Assembly (NCBI GenBank): GCA_964403545.1
Contig: CAYOGN010000052.1
Span: 1 to 49,795, forward strand
Source: VYFG01 sp964403545
Lineage (GTDB): Bacteria > Pseudomonadota > Gammaproteobacteria > Arenicellales > Poriferihabitantaceae
Direction: 5' to 3'
Length of the DNA: 49,795 nucleotides
Shown: positions 31,458 through 40,630 of the stretch, one piece after another
How positions within the stretch are numbered: the first letter of the stretch is position 1
Layout of the letters: every line of letters starts with the position of its first letter
Notes under the pieces: model-generated
The model's input: the letters and a program-made list of their open reading frames with translations, nothing else
What the model was told of the DNA's origin: nothing
Databases searched by the model: none
Program-made: the position numbers and the translations under genes

Positions 31458-32969
31458 TTGGCCTTGATTCACTCACTCTACAGCGCAGAACAGGCCAGGG
31501 ACCTTGATCGAATTGCCATCGAGCAATATGGATATTCTGGCCTCTCATTGATGAAAACTGCGGGAGAAAGCGCGTTTTCTGACATCATGGAATTCTTTTC
31601 CGGGATCGAACCCATGGTGGTTTTGTGTGGTTCAGGCAACAATGGTGGCGATGGTTACGTGGTTGCGAATTGTGCCCAATCCATTGGTATCGATGTAATC
31701 GTGTTGCAATCGTCGGATCCCGGCACAGAAAGTGCAATAGAAGTTTGTAAGGAGTTTTTGCAGAACAATGGCCGAGTCGGAGCATTTGATCCGGCCATTA
31801 TTCAAAATGCGGGAATCATTGTTGACGGATTGTTTGGCACCGGCCTGAATCGGGCGCCGTCCGGGGTCTATGCAGAATTTATCGAGGCAGCGAATCAGGC
31901 ACCTTGCCCGGTTATTTCCCTGGATATTCCGTCTGGACTGAATAGTGATACCGGAAACGCTTTTGAACCCTGCATCGATGCCACCATGACGGTGACATTT
32001 ATTGCCCATAAAATTGGAATGTTTACCGGGCAGGGGAAAAACCTTTGTGGCCAGATTAAATTCGAAAGCCTGAATTTACCTCCCGAGGTACAAGGTTCGG
32101 TCACCCCCCTGGCAACAATAATTAGACCTCCTTCTTTTCCCCTCAGAAATCCCGATTCCCACAAAGGCAGTTATGGAAATATTGTCATCGCTGGCGGTAA
32201 CAGGGGAATGTTAGGGGCGACGCTGTTGGCTGGTCAGGCGGCACTACGTTGTGGGTGCGGGATGGTTACAATTCTGAGTACAAAAAAACATATTGATCTT
32301 CCGGCATTGGTTTGCCCGGAACTGATGAGTCAGCATATTGAAAACAAATCGGGTCTTGATCGCTTATGCGAGCGCTGCGATGTGATTGTGCTGGGGCCTG
32401 GTCTTGGTCAAAGTGGCTGGAGCGAAAAGGTTTTTGACCTTGTGCTTGACCTGGACCTGCCGATGGTTATTGATGCCGATGGATTAAACTGGCTGGCCAG
32501 AAAACCGGTGCAACGAAACAACTGGATTCTGACCCCGCATCCTGGAGAAGCTGGCAGATTACTTGGTTGGACCACCGCCGAAGTGCAGCGGGACCGGTTA
32601 CGGGCAGTGAAGGCCGTCACTGATCAATATGGTGGTGTGTGTATCCTGAAAGGTGCAGGAACCCTGGTCGCAAGTTCAGTGGGTCACATCGCATTATGTG
32701 ATAGAGGTAACGCCGGGATGGCCACTGCCGGAATGGGGGATGTCTTGTCCGGCATGCTTGGGTCGCTGCTCGGCCAACAGTCGGTCAATCAGTTATCCGA
32801 TATTCAGGTTGCAGAAGCTGGCGTATGGCTGCATGGGACCTGCGCCGACAATGCGGCCAAAAAACTGGGAATGCCGAGCCTGTTAGCCAGTGATGTGATC
32901 GACAGGTTGCCTGATGTCATGTCAGATGAAAAATTGGCTCAAGAAAAGCAGGCAGAAAAATTATTCTGA
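31458..32969 (+). CDS. nnr: Bifunctional NAD(P)HX epimerase / ADP-dependent NAD(P)HX dehydratase
   Basis: Repairs hydrated NADH/NADPH. 503 residues with two domains. The N-terminal YjeF_N epimerase (about 1-215) shows GSGNNGGDGYVVAN (about 59-72) and DGLFGTGLNR (about 123-132). The C-terminal ribokinase-like dehydratase (about 225-490) shows HKGSYGNIVIAGGNRGMLGA (about 235-254), LTPHPGEAGRL (about 358-368) and ATAGMGDVLSGMLGSLL (about 421-437, the GxGD anion hole). The likely start is TTG at 31458 or 31464; no ATG fits. In many gammaproteobacteria this gene precedes tsaE-amiB-mutL, but not here. It is divergent from upp. Confidence 0.94.
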   Translation: MALIHSLYSAEQARDLDRIAIEQYGYSGLSLMKTAGESAFSDIMEFFSGIEPMVVLCGSGNNGGDGYVVANCAQSIGIDVIVLQSSDPGTESAIEVCKEFLQNNGRVGAFDPAIIQNAGIIVDGLFGTGLNRAPSGVYAEFIEAANQAPCPVISLDIPSGLNSDTGNAFEPCIDATMTVTFIAHKIGMFTGQGKNLCGQIKFESLNLPPEVQGSVTPLATIIRPPSFPLRNPDSHKGSYGNIVIAGGNRGMLGATLLAGQAALRCGCGMVTILSTKKHIDLPALVCPELMSQHIENKSGLDRLCERCDVIVLGPGLGQSGWSEKVFDLVLDLDLPMVIDADGLNWLARKPVQRNNWILTPHPGEAGRLLGWTTAEVQRDRLRAVKAVTDQYGGVCILKGAGTLVASSVGHIALCDRGNAGMATAGMGDVLSGMLGSLLGQQSVNQLSDIQVAEAGVWLHGTCADNAAKKLGMPSLLASDVIDRLPDVMSDEKLAQEKQAEKLF

Positions 32970-33223
32970 CACCATCTTTTGTCCTGTAATCATCTTCACC
33001 GCTGTATATGCCGAAATTGTTTGTTGGCTGAATGTCTTTGCACGCCCCTGATATCACTATAACGATTACTATTTCGGATACAGCAAGGTAAGTTGCAGAC
33101 TTGCTTCCCATCACTCCGGCCCGCCTCCGGTATCTTCCTGGATCTACCGGATCCGGTATGCGGGCGATGATATCACCCTCAAATTGAATGGGCATCAGGG
33201 GGCGAATTCCAGCTCAAGTTTAT

Positions 33224-35974
33224 TTATTGCGACGTCGATAAACCCTTCTCCGCAATCACCGCATCGGTAGAGTAGTCGTCGAATTTTTCTTTCGCATTAA
33301 GTACGTCAAAATTGCGTTCACCATCGTTAATTTTCAGCAGGCCCTTGAGCGCTTTATAGCGTACGAACAACATCCCATCGCGTGTTTCGTTGCTGATTAT
33401 TGCCTTTGCACCGACGTCAATATTGTCGCTGGTGGCGAAAGCGTAGGGAATAATGATCTGATCGTTTTCGATTTGCAGATGCAGATCCCCCACCACATCG
33501 TCGATAGTGAGGGCATTTTCCAGCCAGCCATGTTTACCTTTCTGATTCGCCATCATGGAAACAATGGGAATGGAGTCGGTCATTTCAAGTTCGGCTTCAA
33601 CATCAAGCTGAATCGGTTTTTTCCATATCGCATGGGCTTTCTTGAATCGGATCCCGGCTGCCCAGTCTTCTTCCCTGAAAGAGGCCTGCTCACCAATTAC
33701 CTTTACTGCATCCAGGGCGAACGTCGACCCGGAGATATTAAAGCGCATATCCTGTGGACTGCCGCCAGCCAGTTTGATCTCGGCGCTTAGTTCAGCAGAT
33801 ATATCCTGCTCATCCACATGCGCACGCAGGTTACTTGAATCAAGCTGGACATAGCCCCTTGCATCATCCCGTTGGAGGACGATATCGGCCACCAGACTGG
33901 CTTCTCCCGCAATAATTTTCAGTGGCGAATGCTCCGGTAGGTATCCATTGTATACCGACATATCTTTTATCGTTGCCGAGGGAATTTGCAGGCGTAGCTC
34001 CGAGTCTTCACTCTGGACACCCAGTTTCACCCCTCTGGCCACAGCCTGCAGCAGGATATCTACATCCTCGATAAATGCCTGCTGCTCAAGCTTGCGGCGG
34101 AATTGTCCATTTTTTATGCTTGCCTGCAGCGAAAGATCGGGAAACTCTCCTCCCTCGATCACTTTGAAGTTAACGCTACCACCACCGGCAGCGACGTAAT
34201 CAAGGATCTCCACCGATATTTCCTGCGGGGTAAGGTTCAGCCTGGTTCCCTTATCCAGCCAGCCCGATTTGATGACAATGTCCGAGGTAATTTCTCCGTT
34301 TCCATTGATCACAAGATCATATGGGGTTTTCAACAATACATTTAGCCATCTCAGGTCAGAAATTCGGCCTTTAATTTTCAGCTCTTCGTCGGCTGCTGCC
34401 AGCAATGGGCCTACATCCTGGTCTTTAAGCGCCTGAGCAACATGTCTGGCGCCGGATTCGTTGCCTGCAGCCGGTTCAATATCCAACTGGATCTTGCCTT
34501 TTTCTATATTGATAGAAGCATACCAGGGGGCGGATTGTTCCTCTTCGCTGGAGACCCGGGTTTCGTTTATTTTAATGTGCGTGCCGGATACCTCGAATAC
34601 ACCTGTTTTCAAGGAAGGGCTAGAGATGTTCAGACGCATATCCATGTTACTGCTAAAACGGTAGTCTTTTATCCCCACGTCGGCCTGTTCGGATTTAAGC
34701 GTGATGTCAGAAGAAAAGTGGGCATGACTCATCGAGATCTGACCCAGCAGTTCACCTTCCCCGCCATGCAGTTTGAAGGCCCACTTTTCGGGCAGAAAGC
34801 GTTGAAAAGCACTCAGGTCCGGTACCGTCAGTAACGAGATTGAAAGTCCCAGGCTGACGGCTTCAGGACGAGTATCGCCCAATGGAAGAATATTATTGGT
34901 GCCAACGCCGTTAAACGCGAGGCCGGTTCCTGTCAGTAAAGCGGGCTGGTCTGCGTAAAAAACTTCCAGATTATTAAATGCAATGGCGAAGTCTATATTG
35001 GGCCCGGCATCGGAACCCTGAACGCGTATTTTGCCATCGCCCTCAATGCGATAATCAAGCAATTCAACTTGCAGTGATTTCGCCGATACCCCAAGATCGC
35101 TTTGCGATAACAATTTTCCCTGCTCGAAAACCACGCGTCCCTGTAGTTCGCCACTACCGTTCAGTTTCATGCCTTCAAAGGCGTCCAGATACAGATTGAG
35201 GAACGCGAGACTTTCTGTTTGGGTGCCGAGTTCGACATCGAGCTTGAGAAAGGCCAGGGCCTTGAGACCTTTATTTTCTTTGACAACAAATGGAAGTAGT
35301 TCAACCTTGCCTTTAATTCGCCCTTCTCGTGATACCTCGCGGGTGCCATTCAGTACGATCGACTCCAACTCCAGGTCGACCTCGCCGTTAGACAATGACA
35401 GCGGGCCGCCGCGGGTCAAAACAGAGAGATTTGCCTGCGCTTCCCCTTTCAGGGTGGCCTGCATCTGATAGAGCCAGAGTGAATGCTCACCACGGACATG
35501 CATTTCGCGTAGTTGAATGTTCCAGCCTTTCTTTCCTTTTTTCACAGGTGTCAGCTGTGGTGGATTGAGCTCAAGTTCGCGATCGGTTATGGGTGGAAAG
35601 TATTGACGAATTGCGGAATGGTCCTTCTCCGCCCGGGGCCTTGGGCGCTGGAAGTAAGTGACATCCTCCGCTTCGATGTGATTTAAGTTAACGGATTTAA
35701 CGATCAGTGGTAACAGTGAAATCGAGGCGCTGGCTTCGCCAGATTGAAATTGCCATTGCTGGCTCCGGGTCTGGCCATTGGCAGCTACGTCAGTGGCCTG
35801 AATACGGAATGGATACAGTGTCCAGGCGCTGTTCCAGCTGACCGAGAACTTGTCTGGCTTGATCCGGTTAATCAACTCCTGAGTAAGCGGTACATTCAGG
35901 GCAATATTGAAGATCACCAGGTAGAAGACCTCAACAGTAATGATAAATTTGAAAACACGTGTAAGCAATGACAT
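33224..35974 (-). CDS. Large AsmA-like / TamB-like inner-membrane-anchored periplasmic protein
   Basis: 916 residues: one N-terminal transmembrane anchor (about 8-28, FIITVEVFYLVIFNIALNV), then a very long beta-rich periplasmic part with repeated short amphipathic strands of the AsmA/YhdP/DUF748 kind (for example VKSVNLNHIEAEDVTYFQRP near residue 93 and the many LNGSGELQGRV-like strands). Proteins of this superfamily form hydrophobic grooves spanning the periplasm and are implicated in phospholipid transport to the outer membrane. I cannot assign it to one named member. Its start lies 11 bases after the DUF481-like fragment on the same strand. A 254-base gene-free gap separates it from nnr; I see nothing in it. 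Confidence 0.7.
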   Translation of the reverse strand: MSLLTRVFKFIITVEVFYLVIFNIALNVPLTQELINRIKPDKFSVSWNSAWTLYPFRIQATDVAANGQTRSQQWQFQSGEASASISLLPLIVKSVNLNHIEAEDVTYFQRPRPRAEKDHSAIRQYFPPITDRELELNPPQLTPVKKGKKGWNIQLREMHVRGEHSLWLYQMQATLKGEAQANLSVLTRGGPLSLSNGEVDLELESIVLNGTREVSREGRIKGKVELLPFVVKENKGLKALAFLKLDVELGTQTESLAFLNLYLDAFEGMKLNGSGELQGRVVFEQGKLLSQSDLGVSAKSLQVELLDYRIEGDGKIRVQGSDAGPNIDFAIAFNNLEVFYADQPALLTGTGLAFNGVGTNNILPLGDTRPEAVSLGLSISLLTVPDLSAFQRFLPEKWAFKLHGGEGELLGQISMSHAHFSSDITLKSEQADVGIKDYRFSSNMDMRLNISSPSLKTGVFEVSGTHIKINETRVSSEEEQSAPWYASINIEKGKIQLDIEPAAGNESGARHVAQALKDQDVGPLLAAADEELKIKGRISDLRWLNVLLKTPYDLVINGNGEITSDIVIKSGWLDKGTRLNLTPQEISVEILDYVAAGGGSVNFKVIEGGEFPDLSLQASIKNGQFRRKLEQQAFIEDVDILLQAVARGVKLGVQSEDSELRLQIPSATIKDMSVYNGYLPEHSPLKIIAGEASLVADIVLQRDDARGYVQLDSSNLRAHVDEQDISAELSAEIKLAGGSPQDMRFNISGSTFALDAVKVIGEQASFREEDWAAGIRFKKAHAIWKKPIQLDVEAELEMTDSIPIVSMMANQKGKHGWLENALTIDDVVGDLHLQIENDQIIIPYAFATSDNIDVGAKAIISNETRDGMLFVRYKALKGLLKINDGERNFDVLNAKEKFDDYSTDAVIAEKGLSTSQ

Positions 35975-35985
35975 TAATTTGAATT

Positions 35986-36252
35986 TTATTGTAGGGAGGT
36001 TGGCAAATCATACGCAAACCTGAATTTCGCAGTTATTGGCTTGACGTGAAAGTTGCGGTGCAAAACTAAAGAGGTTTCTGCGGGAAAGCAACTCTTTTTG
36101 AAGTTAAGGCTGCCACGAGTTTTCTTGATTACCTTGCCGCTCAAACGATCGCCATTTTTCATGATTACCTGGTCGGCATGCAGCTCCTGCTGCAGGGATA
36201 TCAACAACCCCGGGATAACAAGACAGAAAATAAGGCCTCTAAAACTCTTCAT
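35986..36252 (-). pseudogene. Truncated DUF481-like exported protein fragment
   Basis: A frame of about 88 residues with a signal peptide (MKSFRGLIFCLVIPGLLISL, cleaved near LHADQ) followed by DQVIMKNGDRLSGKVIKKTRGSLNFK. This matches the first strands of DUF481 outer-membrane-type proteins, which are normally 200-300 residues. After that the sequence changes to an unrelated basic tail and stops, so most of the beta-barrel part is missing. I read it as a 5' remnant left by deletion, although a genuinely short secreted protein is possible. It directly precedes the AsmA-like gene on the same strand. Confidence 0.5.
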
Positions 36253-36348
36253 ATTCTTCGCCAGAATCAATTTGCAGACAAACTTCACATGTCGATTTTC
36301 GATGACAAGGGTTTCCGGCCTCGCAACGTTTCCGTGAGTCTGTCAGAT

Positions 36349-37368
36349 TCATCGTGAGGAGTTTGTGTTTCGACTTAACGTCTGTGAAGGCAGTTCACCA
36401 AAGCAACTTTTATAGGCATTTGAAAATTCCCCAAGATGCCAGAATCCCCAATTCACCGCTACCCTTGATACCGTCGACGATTCTACATTCGCCTTTTGCA
36501 GGTCCCGGCGTACCCGGTGCAGTCTCAAGCGTATCAGGTATTCAATAGGCGTCATATCCAGGGTCTTTCGAAACGCATATTGAAGTGTTCGTTCGCTGGT
36601 GTTCGTTGCTTCGCACATATCGGTAACGGAATATCCTACGCCCCGTTGTTCCATTACATACTCCTGGGCAGTTTTAACGATTTGGCTATATCGCTGGCGC
36701 GTCTGATCAAGACGAGTGGGTTCAGATTGTTTAACTATTTGAAGTGTCGCCAGCAACCATTCGAGCAGTTCGATATGGGCTACCGCACGGAGTTCAACGC
36801 TATCATTCAGCATCGCCGGATCCCTTGCCGCAGTTTCGGTTAATCGTTTCCCCAGGTTAAACAAGCCACGTAATCCTGATGGACTTGATTTCCACATCTC
36901 GGTCCCGCACGGCATGTGAAATGATCCATCGCGCCCCCTGTGACGCAGATGCCGCTTGAGGTCATCCGGTGCGAGAAAGAATGCGACGCTTTGGTAACCG
37001 GCTTCCACCACGATTTCTCTTTCTACCCCCGGTTCGCCGGCCAGTAGCAAGTTCGAATCCATGGCCAGCCCGTCAACAGTTGCTCGTGATGTTGGTCCAA
37101 TAGTGAAAAACACCATTAAATCCGGATGTACTCTGGTACGTGTGCGTGTGCGATGGCTGGAAGAATGGAAAACCAGCAAACTCTTATCGAGATGAATCAC
37201 AATTCTCTTTGCACTGAATGGCGTTGAACCCAGGTGCACAATATCCTGATCGAGAATCTCAATATTTTCCCCAGCGGTACCGGGGTCAGTAAGCTCATAA
37301 ACAGTAACTGCCACCCCGCGCTCAGGTGGATCACTTTGCGTGGAAATAACAGAATTAGTGGTTTTCAT
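36349..37368 (-). CDS. AraC-family transcriptional regulator
   Basis: 339 residues: an N-terminal sensory part of unassigned type and a C-terminal double helix-turn-helix (about 240-330), with SVTDMCEATNTSERTLQYAFRKTLDMTPIEYLIRLRLHRVRRDL and WGFWHLGEFSNAYKSCFGELPSQTL, the EutR-like AraC pattern. The ATG at 37368 has GGAAT upstream; a TTG 36 bases further up is less likely. It is divergent from the sulfatase operon across about 100 bases of very AT-rich DNA containing TTGACA on the minus strand (37429-37424). It most likely controls that operon in response to a sulfated or aromatic substrate. Confidence 0.9.
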   Translation of the reverse strand: MKTTNSVISTQSDPPERGVAVTVYELTDPGTAGENIEILDQDIVHLGSTPFSAKRIVIHLDKSLLVFHSSSHRTRTRTRVHPDLMVFFTIGPTSRATVDGLAMDSNLLLAGEPGVEREIVVEAGYQSVAFFLAPDDLKRHLRHRGRDGSFHMPCGTEMWKSSPSGLRGLFNLGKRLTETAARDPAMLNDSVELRAVAHIELLEWLLATLQIVKQSEPTRLDQTRQRYSQIVKTAQEYVMEQRGVGYSVTDMCEATNTSERTLQYAFRKTLDMTPIEYLIRLRLHRVRRDLQKANVESSTVSRVAVNWGFWHLGEFSNAYKSCFGELPSQTLSRNTNSSR

Positions 37369-37468
37369 AATTGCGGAATTCCGATAGCGGACCTTATAAT
37401 TCAATAATACTATAAATAAAAATTGTCAATTCGATTTTCATTGGACGTAATACTATAGAGGAAGATTT

Positions 37469-39256
37469 ATGGCACAGATTAAGGTGAAACATATCGCTCG
37501 TCTCCTGACGATACTGGTGTTTCTGGTCTTCCATGACGTGTCACTCGCCAACAAACGACCCAATATTGTCATCATCCTGGCGGATGATATGGGCTACTCC
37601 GATATGGGTTCGTTCGGTGGTGAAATCAAAACCCCGCACCTGGATGCACTGGCCAACGAAGGAGTTCGCTTCACCCAGTTTTACACCCATGCCAGTTGTT
37701 CGCCGACTCGCTCAACCATGTTGTCCGGAGTCGACACGCATCTCAATGGGCTTGGCAACATGGACGAATGGACCGCACCCAACCAGATGGGGCAACCAGG
37801 TTACGAGGGCTACCTCAATGATTCGGTGGTGACACTACCCCGGTTGCTCAGACAATCCGGCTATCACACCTATATGACCGGCAAGTGGCACCTTGGGAAA
37901 TCGCCTGACAAGATACCGCGCGCGCGGGGATTTGAACGTGATTTCTCACTGCTGGATGGCGGTGGCAATTACTGGAACATGACCAATGTGACCGCGCTCA
38001 GTCCCCGCTTGGTGTTCACCGAGGACGGCCAGTACCTCAGTGAATTGCCAGAGGACTACTATGCCACCCGTACTTACACCGACAAGATGATTGGGTTTAT
38101 AGAGGCCAACCGCGCAGATGGCAAGCCCTTTTTCGCTTATGTTGCCCACCAGGCGCCTCACGACCCTTATCATTTGCCAAGGGAATGGCGCCACCGACAT
38201 GTCGGCGAATATGACAAGGGTTGGGATGTGATCCGGCGTGAGCGCCTGAAGCGGCAAATTGAATTGGGCATAACCAAAGAGAACACCGCGTTGGCCGAAC
38301 GAATGTGGTTTGTCCCGGATCCCACCCAGTTAGCGCCCGCTTCTCGTGCAGTGCTCGGAATGAAGATGGAGTTATACGCCGGCATGGTGGAAAACATGGA
38401 CCATCATATCGGTCGCCTGGTTGACTATCTGAAATCTGTTGGTGAATATGAAAACACGATCTTCATCGTCTTCGGTGACAACGGTGCTGAGGGGACTGAT
38501 CTGTTCGAAACAATCGCTGGCACACCGGGCTCCCTCAACTACCTTTTCGCGGCGAAGCATTGGTCCAACAACGATCCCAAAGCCTGGGGTGAACCAGGTT
38601 CCTTCATCGGTTACGGCCCGATGTGGGCGCAGGTATCCATGACTCCCTTCAGTCAGTACAAAGGCTGGCTTGCAGAAGGGGGCATTCGCAATGCGTTAAT
38701 CGTGAGTGGTGCCGGGGTCAAGCGCCCCGGTGGCAGCATTAACGATGCGGTCATGCACATTTCCGACATTATGCCCACCTTGCTCGAAACCGCTGGAACG
38801 ACCTATCCGGCCAAATATAAAGATCGCACACTGCCTCCCATCAATGGTGAGTCCTGGCACCCTTTACTCACCGGCGAGACCGATTCGGTACGGTCCGGGG
38901 ATGACTACCTCGCATGGGAGATTTTCGGAAACCGGGCCCTGCGCCAGGGCAACTGGAAACTGCGTTGGCAGTACAAGCCGTTCGGAACCGGTGAATGGGA
39001 ACTCTATGATCTCTCTACTGACCCCGGTGAGCGCAGTAATCTCGCCGCCGAATCGCCGGAGAAAGTTACCGCCATGCTCGGATTGTGGGATCAGTACGTA
39101 GTGGAAAATAACGTTATCATTCCCAACCGTTCACCCTATGAAACACTGGAAGATCAATTACCCCCAAGGGTCCCGGATGATCCGGGTTTTCCGCCCTTGC
39201 TCAACAAGCGACAGTTTGTTCCACCCACCGAAATGACGAAGGAGACTGAAGAATGA
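37469..39256 (+). CDS. Secreted type I sulfatase (arylsulfatase family)
   Basis: 595 residues with a signal peptide (about 1-27, ending SLA-NKRPN). It hydrolyses sulfate esters, probably in the periplasm. Seen: the metal-binding IVIILADDMGYSDMGSFGGEI (D39, D40), the formylglycine consensus C77-S-P-T-R81 in ASCSPTRSTMLSG, MTGKWHLGK (about 135-143), APHDPYHLP and the second metal site FGDNGAEGTD (about 333-342), ending with the AtsA-like WELYDLSTDPGERSNLA. The cysteine must be converted to formylglycine by an enzyme encoded elsewhere. A GAGGAAG Shine-Dalgarno precedes the ATG. It is translationally coupled (4-base overlap) to the outer-membrane channel gene, and the AraC gene is divergent. Confidence 0.94.
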   Translation: MAQIKVKHIARLLTILVFLVFHDVSLANKRPNIVIILADDMGYSDMGSFGGEIKTPHLDALANEGVRFTQFYTHASCSPTRSTMLSGVDTHLNGLGNMDEWTAPNQMGQPGYEGYLNDSVVTLPRLLRQSGYHTYMTGKWHLGKSPDKIPRARGFERDFSLLDGGGNYWNMTNVTALSPRLVFTEDGQYLSELPEDYYATRTYTDKMIGFIEANRADGKPFFAYVAHQAPHDPYHLPREWRHRHVGEYDKGWDVIRRERLKRQIELGITKENTALAERMWFVPDPTQLAPASRAVLGMKMELYAGMVENMDHHIGRLVDYLKSVGEYENTIFIVFGDNGAEGTDLFETIAGTPGSLNYLFAAKHWSNNDPKAWGEPGSFIGYGPMWAQVSMTPFSQYKGWLAEGGIRNALIVSGAGVKRPGGSINDAVMHISDIMPTLLETAGTTYPAKYKDRTLPPINGESWHPLLTGETDSVRSGDDYLAWEIFGNRALRQGNWKLRWQYKPFGTGEWELYDLSTDPGERSNLAAESPEKVTAMLGLWDQYVVENNVIIPNRSPYETLEDQLPPRVPDDPGFPPLLNKRQFVPPTEMTKETEE

Positions 39257-40224
39257 AAAATAACCGAAAAATTCAATGGGCCCTCGCGATTATTGCTTTA
39301 GTGGCTTTCCCGCTATGCGCGTCTGCCCAGGTACCGCCCCGCTTTTACTGGAAAAGTCTGGAGGGTGGTAATGCGGTACCTGTTATTTACATGGATATGA
39401 GTGGCAACGCCAATCCACTTGATCCGTCGCATCTGGTCATCCCTGGGTCCAGCTTCGATGCCCAGGTTGCTCTGGGTGGATACGCACGCACCTTTTCCGT
39501 TTTTGGCCGCTCAGCAATGGCAGCTGCGCTGCTACCCATGGGTCGCGTGTCCGGTAGCGCCAACGTGCTCGGCAGAACATTTAACCAAACCGCCACCGGT
39601 CTTGGTGACCCGACCCTCGAATTTGTCGTCAACCTGGTTGGACCTGACCCGATCAGGAACATCCCTGATATGTTGCGCTATGAGCCCGGATTCTCTCTCG
39701 ATCTCCTGTTCGACATTATCGTTCCCATCGGTGAGTACAACAATGATCAAGTGCTCAACCTGGGACAGAACCGCTGGGTAGGCAAAATCGGCACACCCAT
39801 TGTATGGCAAATCGGAGAATGGGTGCCGGGCCGCAGGACCACGCTCGAACTCCTGCCGGCATTGCTGATATACGGAGACAACGACGATTTCGTTGGTCAG
39901 AATCTGTCCACCGACCCGAAGTCCATGATTGAGGCACATCTGACCCGTGATTTTCACCAGGATTTGTGGGGCTCCCTGGACCTGTCCTGGATGTCCGGCA
40001 CAAAATCCACCATCGATGGCATCGAGAGCGAGGCTCAGGATTCAATCAACGCGGGATTCACACTGGGCTACCAGATCAATGAAAACATGCAAATGACGGC
40101 CAGTTACATGGCCAGCGCCAATGACAGCGAACCCACTGACTTGCGCACGGATGTCTTCAAGTTATCCCTTGTCTTTGGCTGGCACCCGCTGGTCGAAGGG
40201 ATTAATCGGCTGGAAAACGAGTAA
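39253..40224 (+). CDS. Outer-membrane transporter, MetA-pathway-of-phenol-degradation-like
   Basis: 323 residues with a signal peptide (about 1-25, ending CASAQ) and a beta-rich mature part that resembles PF13557-type outer-membrane channel proteins found beside aromatic degradation genes. Seen: alternating amphipathic strands such as LGDPTLEFVVNLVG (about 117-130), FSLDLLFDIIVPIGEYNNDQVLNLGQNRW (about 147-175, the family PxGxYD-like block) and FKLSLVFGWHPL at the end. The start overlaps the sulfatase stop by 4 bases, so it probably admits the sulfate ester or a product across the outer membrane. Membership is by pattern recognition and not certain. Confidence 0.75.
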   Translation: MKNNRKIQWALAIIALVAFPLCASAQVPPRFYWKSLEGGNAVPVIYMDMSGNANPLDPSHLVIPGSSFDAQVALGGYARTFSVFGRSAMAAALLPMGRVSGSANVLGRTFNQTATGLGDPTLEFVVNLVGPDPIRNIPDMLRYEPGFSLDLLFDIIVPIGEYNNDQVLNLGQNRWVGKIGTPIVWQIGEWVPGRRTTLELLPALLIYGDNDDFVGQNLSTDPKSMIEAHLTRDFHQDLWGSLDLSWMSGTKSTIDGIESEAQDSINAGFTLGYQINENMQMTASYMASANDSEPTDLRTDVFKLSLVFGWHPLVEGINRLENE

Positions 40225-40248
40225 TTACTGACTCCGGGTATATCCATT

Positions 40249-40607
40249 TAGTACACTAGTGGAGCCAGATCTCAATCTGAAGGTGTAGTTCTGTTTGCCT
40301 ACGATAGAGCGGTCAAGGAAGTCATTCGCAGTCAATTGGGACGCAGTAAATTTGGTATCGAAGACGCCGCCTTCTCTATGGTGTGTCAACCGGGTCTCTC
40401 CAAAGGTATCTCGCCAAATACGGCAAGTCATTTTCCGAACTAACCCTACCAGTCAGGTTTTAGCTGGCCCGTGAGATGCCTGCCGGCACAGATATGTCTC
40501 ACCAGGATATTGCCAGGGAGATTGGATGCCAGCACAGTACACATTTTTCGAGAGCATTCCAGCGGGTGTGTGGGGTTATCCCCCGCCAGGTTCGCGGCAT
40601 CAATTGA
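40249..40607 (+). pseudogene. AraC-family regulator pseudogene, C-terminal part
   Basis: Two plus-strand frames together encode an AraC C-terminus. One frame gives VKEVIRSQLGRSKFGIEDAA up to about 40380. The sequence then continues one frame over as VSTRSLQRYLAKYGKSFSEL and LAREMPAGTDMSHQDIAREI, then GCQHSTHFSRAFQRVCGVIP, to a TGA at 40605. Two lesions are visible: loss of about one base near 40380 and an in-frame TAG at 40461 (consistent with GAG to TAG). The N-terminal sensory part is absent. It follows the outer-membrane transporter directly, so it may have been a second regulator of this locus, or an import unrelated to it. Confidence 0.8.
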
Positions 40608-40630
40608 AGACACTGGCTAAATATTTGTTC

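Noticed and set aside
32917..33195. Minus-strand open frame of 92 codons after the nnr gene.
   Set aside because: It overlaps the nnr 3' end, has no ribosome-binding site and does not resemble any family.
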